37,518 nt of DNA from Gammaproteobacteria bacterium (GCA_003233255.1 QILH01000084.1:1-37518), one strand, 5' to 3'. Positions 8,101 through 18,400 are shown, numbered from the stretch's first letter. Notes: generated by a model not told the origin, from the letters alone. Numbers and translations are program-made.

Positions 8101-9812
8101 TAACTCACCTGCTTGGTCAGTCGGTTGATGACGTTGCTAAAAATATCGATGTGTATCGCCAGGCATATAAAGGCGCGGGCCATGAGGGTGATGGGCATGT
8201 GACATTACTGCTCCACACGTTAGTGGGGTCTGATGAAGGGAAAGTGCGTGAATTAGCGCGTGAACCGATGAAGAACTACCTTAAAAGTGCAGTGTTTTTA
8301 GTGAAAGCGGCGGCATGGCACTTTCCTACGTTTAAAACCATGTCAGAAGAGCGGGGTCAAACACTGGATCAAATTTTTGACAACATGGGCGAAGAAGATC
8401 TAGATGGTTTGTTAGAGTTTGCTTTCGAACGGTATTATTCTACCAGCGGTTTATTCGGAACGCCTGAGCGGTGTGTTGAACTGGTCGATAGATTAAAAGA
8501 AATCGGGGTTAATGAAATTGGATGTTTGATAGATTATGGGCTGGATACTCAGAATGTTCTTGCGCATTTGCCCAACCTGAATGACTTACGCAAAGCTTCA
8601 ATAAAGCAAGACCATCAGCAAGCAGAGGAAACGAAAGAGCTGTCAATAGCCGATATTATTTCGAGTCGACAGGTTTCTCATTTGCAATGTACTCCTTCCA
8701 TGGCGAGCATGCTGGTATCAGAGGACGCCTCCGCAAACGGACTCAAGAAAATAAAACATATGATGGTGGGCGGTGAAGCTTTCCCTCCGAGCCTGGCGAG
8801 CAAATTACGCCAATTAATAAATGGTCGTGTTACAAATATGTATGGGCCTACTGAAACAACTATTTGGTCATCTACGTATGATGTTCCTGAAGGGGAAACG
8901 TCAATAAGCATCGGGAAACCAATTGCCAATACGCAAATGTATATCCTTGATCAATACATGCAACCTGTCCCTGTGGGAATTCCCGGTGAATTATATATTG
9001 GTGGAGATAGCGTTGTTCGTGGTTATCATGCTCGCGAAGACATTACGGCCGAACGCTTTGTAAAAAACCCCTTTAGCAATAAAGTGGGGGCCCGTATATA
9101 TAAAACGGGTGATCTGGTGAAGTATCGGGAAGATGGCTCATTAGAATATATTAGCAGAATTGATAATCAGGTTAAGATTCGAGGTTACCGAATCGAGTTA
9201 GGAGAAATTGAATCGCTGTTACAGTCTCATTCGTCAATTTCTGAAGCGATAGTATTGTTGCGTGAAGACATTGAAAATGACAAACGTCTGGTTGCCTATA
9301 TTAAATTAGCGGAAAATGAAGTTTTTGATACAAATGTAATAAAAGGCTATTTAAAGAATGATTTGCCTGAATTTATGGTGCCGGGTATTTTTGTTGAGAT
9401 CACAGCGATGCCGCTTACTCCTAATGGGAAGGTTGATCGAAAGGCATTACCGCCTCCGGAACAGGAGCTAAAAAGCACCAGTAACAAAAAATATGTTCAA
9501 CCGGAAAATGACCTGCAAAAATCCATAGCCACTATATGGCAAGATATTTTAGGTCTTGCTCAAGTAGGCCTGGAAGATAATTTCTTTGACATTGGCGGGC
9601 ATTCATTACTGGTTGTTCAAGTGCTGGACAAACTTAGAACCGCAACCGACGTTCAGGTAAAGATGATAGATATGTTCAGGTTTCCTACTATCAGCTCATT
9701 GAGCAAATACCTTGGTCAGACCGATGATGCTGGAAATAAACTCGATGAAAGTAAAGGGCGAGCAGAAGCGCGAAAATCTGCCATGTTGAAACGAAGAAAA
9801 AGCAGAAAATAG
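5136..9812 (+). CDS. NRPS: formyltransferase - degenerate C - A(Gly) split by luciferase-like monooxygenase - carrier
   Basis: A 1558-residue initiation module. Residues 1-290 form a methionyl-tRNA-formyltransferase-like domain with the catalytic Asn94-x-His96 (INFHDGPLPGYAG) and Asp132 (EVDTG). About 300-540 resembles the C-terminal half of a condensation domain but lacks HHxxxDG, so it is probably inactive. The adenylation domain starts near 555 with its A3 motif YTSGSTGKPKG. It is interrupted between A4 and A5, at about 790-1150, by an FMN-dependent luciferase-like monooxygenase (MupA/Atu3671 type). It resumes with MYGPTETT, YKTGDL and NGKVDRKA. The carrier motif is DNFFDIGGHSL, with Ser1490. 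By alignment to GrsA, the specificity code reads D-I-L-Q-M-G-M-I-W-K, close to the glycine code. The protein ends in a strongly basic tail and is followed 2 bases later by the PKS. Probable start unit: formyl-glycine, oxidised in cis. Confidence 0.93.
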   Translation: MVNNQTKQCILLGSKSLLIQCATYLQDNNFKIVAVVTDDSVISNWASGESIKIVSYGSYNEILNLTKIDYIFSITNLRIVPESILKLANKAAINFHDGPLPGYAGLNVTTWALANQETKHAVTWHEMLAEVDTGRLYKTESIDIDDRETAFTLNAKCYEVALNLFKQIVNDINADNLQSVAQDSGESHFYAKCHRMPAVEILDWQRTASELDAMVRALDYGPYENPLGVAKLVVHDQVTYVKEVSVADMTSLPAGECLIQDAQIFIGCATGAVKLEKIISLNGEPLASDEFIEISGLKSGELLSPPDKNIIPVISELDHHYCKNESAILSALVRFKAPEIPYAKTVQDAEGEIQIGFKKQKLSSKAEKAVEKFTNKYDVCALFAVYVFKISAMDSFGLGVNLERKKSIADLLFASTGPIVIDVDGQEKLNNFIKAKSELIEQVVTRGGVLTEISLCRPELNGVVPDFPLQITNVPSIESYQPESINGLRFVTDDSNNIAWIYDARIYDEDNITAMQSQFDNLLQQIEGDDSKAIAEYGLISEIELDKLLNQWNKTDLEMPANKCVHQLFEEQVRSQPDSIAVSFSGHTSTYRELNNRANQIANYLIELGVKPDRLVGVLVDRSIDMIAAMLGVLKSGGAYLPLDPTYPKERISYMLEDADVSAVISQSDHSAYLLGVEAPALYLDTDDGLIRQQPEHLDSTTVAPTHLAYTIYTSGSTGKPKGVMVEHRNVINFFSGMDQQLGTQKGVWLAVTSISFDISVLELFWTLANGFEIALYADQERKVSKKVKTRYPDQDMQFSLFYWNVADDESDYDEDKYNLLIESAKFGDRNNFKAVWTPERHFHAFGGLYPNPSITSAALATITTQIEIRAGSCVAPLHHPIRIAEEWAMVDNLSHGRVGMAVAAGWQPNDFVIMPDNHADAKNIMFETVETVKKLWRGETLEFPGPKGNMVKVRTLPRPVQKELPIWVTTAGNPETFRQAGEVGAYILTHLLGQSVDDVAKNIDVYRQAYKGAGHEGDGHVTLLLHTLVGSDEGKVRELAREPMKNYLKSAVFLVKAAAWHFPTFKTMSEERGQTLDQIFDNMGEEDLDGLLEFAFERYYSTSGLFGTPERCVELVDRLKEIGVNEIGCLIDYGLDTQNVLAHLPNLNDLRKASIKQDHQQAEETKELSIADIISSRQVSHLQCTPSMASMLVSEDASANGLKKIKHMMVGGEAFPPSLASKLRQLINGRVTNMYGPTETTIWSSTYDVPEGETSISIGKPIANTQMYILDQYMQPVPVGIPGELYIGGDSVVRGYHAREDITAERFVKNPFSNKVGARIYKTGDLVKYREDGSLEYISRIDNQVKIRGYRIELGEIESLLQSHSSISEAIVLLREDIENDKRLVAYIKLAENEVFDTNVIKGYLKNDLPEFMVPGIFVEITAMPLTPNGKVDRKALPPPEQELKSTSNKKYVQPENDLQKSIATIWQDILGLAQVGLEDNFFDIGGHSLLVVQVLDKLRTATDVQVKMIDMFRFPTISSLSKYLGQTDDAGNKLDESKGRAEARKSAMLKRRKSRK

Positions 9813-9814
9813 AA

Positions 9815-12800
9815 GTGACTAACAAAAATAATATTGAATTTGAAGAAACTGATATTGCCGTAATAGGTATGGCTGCACGGTTTCCCGGTGCGAATAACGT
9901 CGATCAGTATTGGGATAATTTACGTAATGGAGTTGAAGTCTTTACTGAATTTACGGATGAGGTGTTATTAGAAAAGGGCGTGCCGCTCGATCTGATTAAT
10001 AATCCCAATTACGTCAAGATAGGCCGCCCGCTGGATAAAATGGAAATGTTTGATGCCCCTCTGTTTGGTTTTACACCAAAAGATGCGTCAATTATGGATC
10101 CACAACATCGCCACTTTTTAGAGGTTGCATGGGAAGCACTTGAGCATGCAGGTTATGATCCCGAACGCTATGAAGGTGCGATTGGTGTTTTCGGTGGTTC
10201 CGGACATAACGCCTACATGCCCTATAATTTATTATCCAACCCTGAGCTTATGAATTCGGTTGGATTGTTTTTAGTTCGTCACACATCGAATGATAAAGAT
10301 TTTTTAACGACCAGAGTTTCATATTGCTTAAATCTACGGGGGCCTAGTGTCAATGTGCAAACCGCATGTTCCACATCGCTGGTAGCGACGCACCTTGGGT
10401 TTCAGTCACTGATCAGTGGCGAGTGTGATATAGCTCTGGCCGGTGGCGTAACGATTGAGTTGCCGCATAATGTTGGTTACCTGTATAAAGACGGTGAGAT
10501 TCTATCACCAGACGGGCATTGTCGAGCCTTTGATGAGAATTCTAAAGGAACCGTTTTTGGCAGTGGTGCCGGGCTGGTCGTTTTGAAGCGCGCTGAAGAT
10601 GCATTAAATGATGGCGATACGATTCATGCAATCATAAAAGCAACGGCTGTGAATAATGACGGTTCCAATAAAGTAGGTTACCTTGCACCAAGTGTTGAAG
10701 GTCAGTCAGCTGCAATCACCGAGGCATTAAGCTTGTCGGGTGTTGATGCGGACAGTATAAGCTATATAGAGACGCATGGCACGGGAACCCCGGTCGGCGA
10801 CCCTATTGAAATTACCGCACTTACCGACGCATTTAGGACGCAAACAAAGGCGTCGGGGTTTTGTGCAATCGGTTCTGTAAAAACGAATATTGGTCACCTT
10901 GATACCGCTGCGGGGGTTGCCGGTCTTATTAAAGTTATTCAATCATTAAAGAACAAAGAATTACCTCCCTCTTTGAATTATAAAGCACCTAACCCCAGTA
11001 TTGAATTTAATGACACCCCTTTTTATGTAAACAATAAACTTAAGAACTGGGATACAAATGGCGGTCTACGCCGTGCAGCCATTAACTCGCTTGGAGTAGG
11101 TGGGACGAACGCACATGTTATTCTGGAAGAAGCTCCTGAATTTGATCGAACTCACGCCTCAAGATCATATCAGACTCTTTGCTTGTCTGCCCGGACTAAG
11201 CCGGCTTTAGATGTTCTTTCGAAAAATCTGGGTGACTATTTTAATATGCATCCTGATATTTCTTTGGCCGATGCAGCTTATACATTGCGTGTTGGCAGGA
11301 AATTGCAGGCTTTTCGAAGAACTTTAGTCTGTGACACAGCCAAAGATGCGGCAGAGACTCTGTTAGAGTTGCCGCATAACCGGATATCAACATTACGCAA
11401 TACTTCTAGCACTCCCTCCATCGTGTTTATGTTTACTGGCCAGGGTTCACAGTACGTCAATATGGGAAAGGCATTATATGAATCTGAGCCGGTGTTTAGA
11501 GAAGCATTGGATGAATGTGCGGCAGGTTTGCGAACTTATCTTGATACAGGATTGCTTGAATTATTATTTCCGGATGCGGCCAGGGAAGAGGAAGCACAGC
11601 AACAACTCCAACAGACTCAGTATACTCAGCCCGCTTTGTTTTCAATCGAATATTCTCTCGCTAAACAGCTGTTACATTGGGGAATCAAACCTGATGCAAT
11701 GATCGGCCATAGTATTGGGGAATACGTTGCCGCTTGCTTATCAGGTGTTTTTGGGTTAAATGATGCCCTAAAGCTGGTGGCTAACCGTGGACGCCTAATG
11801 CAAGGACTTCCCGGTGGCTCAATGTTAGCTATTTCTTTGAGTCAGGATGAAGTGCAGCAATATATTAATAATAAAGTATCACTTGCCGCAGTTAATTCTC
11901 CCGGATTGTGCGTTTTATCTGGAGATCATGAAAGTATCGATAAGTTGCAAGCTAGTCTGGAAGCAAAAGAAGTAAATTGCAGACGGTTATTAACCTCGCA
12001 TGCATTCCATTCAGCTATGATGGTACCCATTCTTGATGAGTTCAAAGGAATTGTAAGTTCGCTAGCTATTTCTGCTCCAACCATTCCGTTTGTTTCAAAT
12101 TTTACAGGTAAATTTATTACGGATGAGCAGGTCGTGGATCCTGGTTACTGGGCCGATCATTTAAGATATACAGTGCAGTTTACGGACGGACTTGACGAGC
12201 TATACAAAGATTCTGAGCGAGTATTTATTGAAGTGGGTCCCGGAAATACACTGTCATCCCTGGCAAAACAACACCAGTCTAAACTTGATACCCACTTGAT
12301 TTATAATTTAATAAGACATCCAAAGGAAAAAAACAACGATGTCCAATACTTATTTTCTGCTATAGGTGATTTATGGATGGCAGGCATAAATCTTGATTGG
12401 TCTGCAATTGAAAAAAATGAAGTCAGAAGAAGAATCCCGCTCCCGAGTTATCCATTTGAACATCAGTATCACTGGATCGAGCCGGGTATTGGTGCAATAG
12501 ATGTAAATATTTCTAGTACGATGCACAAACAAAAAATGGGTAAGTGGTTATACATCCCATCCTGGATTAAAACAGCACCAGCAGGTATCCAGGGGGTATC
12601 AGATACTGATAAAACCATTCTCGTGTTTGTAAATGATAATGAGTTTATTGGTTCGCTTTTAGAACGATTTAAATCAATCGACGGTACGCTTATTGAAATC
12701 AGAGGTGCGGGTGGGTTTAAAAAGCATTCTAGCAACTCATATGAAATCAAGCCAGGCTCTGAAACAGATATGTCCGAACTGTTTTCATCGTTGAATAATG

Positions 12801-15397
12801 ATGGCGTTAAGGTAACACACATTATCCATAGCTGGTTGCTGGATGAGGATGTGCAAGCGTCCATGAATAACTATAAGCACGAACAGGAATTCGGTTTTTA
12901 TACGCTACTGGCTCTTTCGAAAACATTAGCCAACCTGGAAATGGATGATGAGTTGTTAGTTACAGTGCTGGTGAATCAGATGCAGCAAGTAACTAATGAG
13001 GTTGTTGGTCATCCGGCTAAAGCAACACTAATTGGCCCTGTAAAGGTGATGTCGCAGGAAATTAATAACGTTACCGCTAAATATTGCGACATTAATCTTA
13101 ATGCGTTGAAGCCGTGGGAAAAAGAGAGTTTGTTAAATAATCTTTTTGTTGAAACCTTAGTAGATGACGGGGATGAGGAAATATCATACCGTGGTAATTC
13201 ACGTTTTATTAGAGAGTACAGCTCGGTAAAAGTTGATAATCACGAAGAGCTTGTTCTTTTACCGTCCAGGCTTAAAAATAATGGAACTTATTTGATTACT
13301 GGCGGGATCGGTGGGCTGGGTGCGGTGTTGGCCAAACATTTTGCTTCAATAGCGAATGTAAATATTGTTTTAGCTAGTAGAACAAGTTTACCGATCAAAA
13401 CGGACTGGGATAAGTGGTTGGATGAACACGAACCCTCAAATAGTATTTCTTTGCGTATTGAATCGATAAAAGAGATTGAGTCACTCGGTTCCAGGGTTGA
13501 GGCTATAACAGCAGACGTTACCGATGTCGGACAGATGAAAGCTTTGGTAAAACAGTGCCATAAAGAATTTGGTGCTATTAATGGTGTTTTTCATACCGCT
13601 GGAATAGTCAAAGATAATTTGATTGCATTGAAATCTTTTGATGATGCACGAGCTGTGCTTGCGCCTAAACTTGATGGATTAGTCGTTCTCGATGAAGTTC
13701 TAAAGAATGAATCACTCGATTTTATGGTGCTATTTTCTTCATTAGCATCCTTTATAGGGCTTAGTGGGCAAATTGATTACACTGCGGCGAATGCTTTTCT
13801 TGATGCGTACGCCCACCACAAACGAGGTATTGATGGTACACCAGTATCGTCAATAAACTGGGGCGTATGGGCGGATGTTGGAATGGCAGCGACCCTTGCC
13901 AGTGATTTGGGCATTGGGTCTAGTAAACTTATAGTTGATGATATAGAACATTATTTTTTTGAAAAACATCAGAATGTAACAACAGGTGTTGATGAATATA
14001 CTGCAAAATTAAGTACAGCAAAACATTGGCTGCTTGATGGTCACAGAAACAAAAATGGTGTTTCTCTTGTGCCAGGCACGGCTTATCTAGAAATGGCCAG
14101 ATCAGCATTTAATCTGGATAATGTTTCTAAGGCAATAGAATTAAGTGATGTATTTTTTGTTTCTCCTTTTGTTGTTGAAGGCGATGAAGAAAAAGAAATA
14201 AGAGTCAGGTTAAATAAAACAGCACATAATTCGGGATTTGTAATTCAAAGCGAGTATGGTGAAGAAAATGTCCGGGGAATCATACGATATATCGATGATA
14301 AAGCGGGTGCGAATTTAAGTTTAGATGCGATAAAGGAGCGTTGCAATGTCTCTAAGGAGCAGCGGCAGGGTACAGCCGATCATAACCACCTTAATTTCGG
14401 TCCACAATGGAAATGTATAAATAATATATTTTTCGGAAAAAAAGAAGCATTAGTTGAAATAGAAATAGCCGACGAATTTGAATCCGAACTTGATGATTAT
14501 ATTCTTCACCCGGCTGTTATGGATATGGCTACGGGTACCGCTCAGTCTTTGAATCCAGACTATGATGCTGAAAATGATTTATATATTCCTATTTCATATA
14601 CTCGGATAAAAGTATTCAAGCCTCTAGAGAAAAAAATGTACAGCCATGTGGTTTACGGTGCTGATGAGGGGGCGGGTGGACAAACTTCAATATTTGATAT
14701 TACGATATCCAATGTTGATGGTGAGATTCTTGTTGCTATCGAAAATTTTGTAATGAAACGAATTTCACCATCTGTATTGTTATCTATTAAATCAAGCAGG
14801 CCGGCCGATGTGATCGAGGTTGAGCATAAATCAGCTAGCGAGCGCTTTTTTGAGTCGGGGGTGTTAGCGGGAATGACGTCCGAAGAGGGAATGAAAGTTG
14901 TAGATTATGTATTGTCTAATTTACCCTCTGAGCCGCAGGTCATAGTCTCAACCCTTAATCTTGCAGAATTCATAAATGAGGCACGGAAATTACGAACGAT
15001 TGATGAATTAGAAGATGACACTCTGGATGAGGACTTGCTTATTACACAAGAGAGGCCGAATCTAAGTGTTGAATATGTTGAGCCAGAAACCAGGCTAGAA
15101 AAAGATATCGAGAGTGTCTGGAGAGTTGTTTTAGGAATTAGCAATATAGGTCTTGACGATGACTTCTTTGAATTAGGCGGACATTCTTTATTGCTAACGC
15201 AGACTGTATCTCGCTTGCGTAAAAAATTAAAAATGGAACTTCCGATTTCCAGTTTATTTGAAACACCAACGATAAAAGAATGGGCGATTGTTTTGTCTGA
15301 CGAATCGGTAGTTTCGGGTGAAATAATTCCGTCAGTGATTCCGGTCGTGCGTGAAAAATATCTTTCAAAGCGATCAATGATTAATGCGGCAGCATAA
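9815..15397 (+). CDS. Type I PKS: KS-AT-KR-DH-carrier
   Basis: An 1860-residue single-module PKS that starts at GTG, 2 bases after the NRPS stop. The ketosynthase (about 13-440) has QTACSTS (Cys185), HGTGTPVGDP and KTNIGHLD, giving a complete Cys-His-His set. The acyltransferase (about 525-850) has FTGQGSQ and GHSIGEY (Ser633), and its HAFH motif indicates malonyl-CoA. The ketoreductase (about 1155-1345) has GGIGGLG and a catalytic DYTAANAF Tyr/Asn segment. A dehydratase-like hot-dog region follows at about 1400-1650, with HWLLDGH, PGTAYLEMA and LHPAVMD. The carrier near the C-terminus is peptidyl-type, FFELGGHSLL with Ser1791. The KR-then-DH order is unusual. The module would add one malonyl-derived C2 unit, reduced and perhaps dehydrated, to the aminoacyl starter. 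Confidence 0.93.
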   Translation: MTNKNNIEFEETDIAVIGMAARFPGANNVDQYWDNLRNGVEVFTEFTDEVLLEKGVPLDLINNPNYVKIGRPLDKMEMFDAPLFGFTPKDASIMDPQHRHFLEVAWEALEHAGYDPERYEGAIGVFGGSGHNAYMPYNLLSNPELMNSVGLFLVRHTSNDKDFLTTRVSYCLNLRGPSVNVQTACSTSLVATHLGFQSLISGECDIALAGGVTIELPHNVGYLYKDGEILSPDGHCRAFDENSKGTVFGSGAGLVVLKRAEDALNDGDTIHAIIKATAVNNDGSNKVGYLAPSVEGQSAAITEALSLSGVDADSISYIETHGTGTPVGDPIEITALTDAFRTQTKASGFCAIGSVKTNIGHLDTAAGVAGLIKVIQSLKNKELPPSLNYKAPNPSIEFNDTPFYVNNKLKNWDTNGGLRRAAINSLGVGGTNAHVILEEAPEFDRTHASRSYQTLCLSARTKPALDVLSKNLGDYFNMHPDISLADAAYTLRVGRKLQAFRRTLVCDTAKDAAETLLELPHNRISTLRNTSSTPSIVFMFTGQGSQYVNMGKALYESEPVFREALDECAAGLRTYLDTGLLELLFPDAAREEEAQQQLQQTQYTQPALFSIEYSLAKQLLHWGIKPDAMIGHSIGEYVAACLSGVFGLNDALKLVANRGRLMQGLPGGSMLAISLSQDEVQQYINNKVSLAAVNSPGLCVLSGDHESIDKLQASLEAKEVNCRRLLTSHAFHSAMMVPILDEFKGIVSSLAISAPTIPFVSNFTGKFITDEQVVDPGYWADHLRYTVQFTDGLDELYKDSERVFIEVGPGNTLSSLAKQHQSKLDTHLIYNLIRHPKEKNNDVQYLFSAIGDLWMAGINLDWSAIEKNEVRRRIPLPSYPFEHQYHWIEPGIGAIDVNISSTMHKQKMGKWLYIPSWIKTAPAGIQGVSDTDKTILVFVNDNEFIGSLLERFKSIDGTLIEIRGAGGFKKHSSNSYEIKPGSETDMSELFSSLNNDGVKVTHIIHSWLLDEDVQASMNNYKHEQEFGFYTLLALSKTLANLEMDDELLVTVLVNQMQQVTNEVVGHPAKATLIGPVKVMSQEINNVTAKYCDINLNALKPWEKESLLNNLFVETLVDDGDEEISYRGNSRFIREYSSVKVDNHEELVLLPSRLKNNGTYLITGGIGGLGAVLAKHFASIANVNIVLASRTSLPIKTDWDKWLDEHEPSNSISLRIESIKEIESLGSRVEAITADVTDVGQMKALVKQCHKEFGAINGVFHTAGIVKDNLIALKSFDDARAVLAPKLDGLVVLDEVLKNESLDFMVLFSSLASFIGLSGQIDYTAANAFLDAYAHHKRGIDGTPVSSINWGVWADVGMAATLASDLGIGSSKLIVDDIEHYFFEKHQNVTTGVDEYTAKLSTAKHWLLDGHRNKNGVSLVPGTAYLEMARSAFNLDNVSKAIELSDVFFVSPFVVEGDEEKEIRVRLNKTAHNSGFVIQSEYGEENVRGIIRYIDDKAGANLSLDAIKERCNVSKEQRQGTADHNHLNFGPQWKCINNIFFGKKEALVEIEIADEFESELDDYILHPAVMDMATGTAQSLNPDYDAENDLYIPISYTRIKVFKPLEKKMYSHVVYGADEGAGGQTSIFDITISNVDGEILVAIENFVMKRISPSVLLSIKSSRPADVIEVEHKSASERFFESGVLAGMTSEEGMKVVDYVLSNLPSEPQVIVSTLNLAEFINEARKLRTIDELEDDTLDEDLLITQERPNLSVEYVEPETRLEKDIESVWRVVLGISNIGLDDDFFELGGHSLLLTQTVSRLRKKLKMELPISSLFETPTIKEWAIVLSDESVVSGEIIPSVIPVVREKYLSKRSMINAAA

Positions 15398-15416
15398 AGG
15401 TACATATCAGGTAACT

Positions 15417-18400
15417 ATGCATACAAAATCAGAATTAAAGAACGAGTTCGGAAATCCGGACGAAGAAGTTTATGTTTTCCCGACAACTTACCCGCAGAAG
15501 CAACTCTGGTTTTTAAATCAGATGTCGCCAGATAGCCCTGCGTACAATATACCGTTTGCATACGATATTATTGGTATCCTGGATACTGATGCGCTTCGTG
15601 ATGCAATAAATGAAATTATAAGACGTCATGAAACCTTCAGAACAACATTTTCCGATAATGAAACTGGGCCAGTGCAATTAGTCTCGAAATTATTAAAAAT
15701 TGATATACCTGTTATAGATATGTCAGGTAAAGATGAAGCTGCGATAAAGGAATACATTCATACGAATTCTATTAGACCTTTTCAGCTTGAATCGGGGCCG
15801 CTCATTAGGGCTGAGTTAATCAAGCAGGATGAAAAGTATTTTATTCTATTTTTAAACTTCCATCATATAATTCTTGATCATATATCAATTGTGCAGTTTG
15901 CAGAGGAGCTCGAAAAATTATATGGGGCTTATAAAGAAAACAAATCGACGCCGCTTGTTGAGCCTGAATTACAATATGCGGACTATACGGTATGGCAAGA
16001 GTGTTGGCAGTCACATGAAAAACTGGAACCGAAATTAAGTTTCTGGAATGAGCTTTTAACGGATAGAAGTGATTACCTGGATATTTCCACTGACTTTAAG
16101 CGTCCATCAATCCAGAAAATGAATGGAAGAGAATATAACCTGTGGTTTCCAGCTTCATTGTTAGATAAGCTCAAAAAACTAAGTCGTTCAGAAAGTGTTT
16201 CAATGTTTATTGCACTTTTGGCGGGATTCTCGATCATATTAAGTCGTTATACATCTCAGAATGAAATATCGGTGGGAACCCCTTTTGCTAATCGAGGAAT
16301 CCAGCCTGAATTAGAAAAAGTCATGGGATGTTTTATAAATACAGTGCCGATTTTTATGGATCTAGAGGGTGATCCAAGTTTCCGAGATGTACTTGCTCGT
16401 GTACGCAAAGTGGTTTTTGGTGCGAATGCCCATCAGGAAGTGCCCTTCGAGATGATTGTAGAGTCTATTAAACCTAAACGTGAGACAAGTTATAATCCGT
16501 TATTTCAGGTGGGGTTTACTTTCCAGGAACCGCCGATGGAAATATTTTTATCAGATTGTAAAGTTAAGTCGCAGCGTCTTCATAATGATGCGGCAAAATT
16601 TGATATTTTAGCATGGCTATGGGAATCGGAAGATGGAATACGAGGCTTGTTAGAATACAGCACCGATCTATTTGAATATGAAACGATCGAAAGATTTGCT
16701 AGTCATTATCAGGTGTTATTAGAGTCTGCCGTTGAGCAACCTGATGCTCCGATCTCACAGCTTCGTGCTATTTCAAAGAAAGAACGGGATCTTATGATCG
16801 ATCTATGGAATGACACGACGAGAGATTTTAAGGACAGTACAGGAATTCATGGTTGTTTTGAGGAGCAGGTTCGTAATTTTGAATCCAAATCGGCAGTAGA
16901 ATGTGAAGGGGTAAGTTTAAGTTATTTAGAACTAAATAATCGATCGAATCAGCTTGCTAACTATCTTATTGAATTAGGCGTAAATTCGGGTGATTTTATC
17001 GCGGTCAGCTTGAAACGTTCTGCTGATATGTTGGTGGCTATATTAGGTATTTTAAAATCTGGAGCGTGTTATATTCCTTTAGATCCTGAATATCCAGATG
17101 AACGACTGTTTTATATGCTTGATGACTCTGGATCTAAATACCTTTTACTACAGGATCATCTGCTTGAGCAATATGCAAAATATACCGGAAAAAAAATAAG
17201 TATAGATGGTGATTGGAATAAAATAAAAGAACAGGATATTACTTCTCCATGTGTCAAAATAAAGGCATCAGATCTTGCCTATATAATTTACACCTCAGGC
17301 TCAACAGGAAAACCTAAAGGTGTAATGGTGCCTCATCATGCGGCCGTTAATTTTCTAAAAAGTATGGCGGTTGAGCCTGGGTTGACCGAACAAGATAAAT
17401 TGTTGGCGGTGACCACGCTGTCATTTGATATTGCGGTGCTTGAATTGTACTTACCGCTAACTGTTGGCGGCACTGTAGTCATAGCTACGGCTGAAGAGGC
17501 TTCCGATGGTGATGATTTGGCAGAACTTATTACTGAAAATAACATTACCGTTATGCAAGCAACTCCTGCAACCTGGCGTCTTTTATTTTCTTCAAGATGG
17601 AAGGGGAATTCGTCTCTAAAAGCACTGTGTGGCGGTGAAGCCATGCCATCAGATCTGGTTGGTGATCTTCTGGTTCATGTTGGGGAGCTTTGGAATATGT
17701 ATGGGCCAACTGAAACCACAGTATGGTCAACGTGTTATAAGGTAACAGATCCTGATGCGCCGATTTTAATCGGAAAACCCATCAATAATACAAAAATATA
17801 TATTTTGGATAAACATTTGAAGCCTGTTCCAATGGGGGTGCCAGGTGAGATGTTTATTGGTGGTGATGGAGTCACTAGCGGTTATTTGAATATGGATGAG
17901 CTAACAACAGAACGGTTTATTCCTAACCCCTTTGATAGTGATAATCGTATTTATCGCACTGGCGATATAGTTAGACATAAAGCCGATGGAAATATTGAGT
18001 ATCAGAGAAGAGTGGACAATCAGGTAAAAGTCCGAGGTTTTCGGATTGAACTGGGTGAGATTGAAACGGTTCTATTAAAACAGTCTAACATCAGTCAGGC
18101 GGTAGTTGTCGTAAGAGAGGATACGCCGGGCGATCCACGTTTAGTTGCTTATTATATTCCTGATGCGGATAGCAGTATTACGGCTACAGAAATGAGGAAA
18201 TCCCTTCGTCAGGAATTGCCAGATTATATGATTCCTCAACACATGGTGGAGATGGAAGAATTTCCACTAACCCCCAATGGGAAGGTTGACAAAAAGGCGT
18301 TTCCTTCTCCGTTTATCAGCTCCACGGTTGATAATGAAATTGTTGTACCGCGAGATTTTGCTGAGAAAAAATTGGCAGCCATCTGGAATGAGTATTTGGG

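Noticed and set aside
14905..15405. 166-codon minus-strand frame
   Set aside because: Lies opposite the carrier domain at the PKS end. Its serine-rich composition is typical of a shadow frame.
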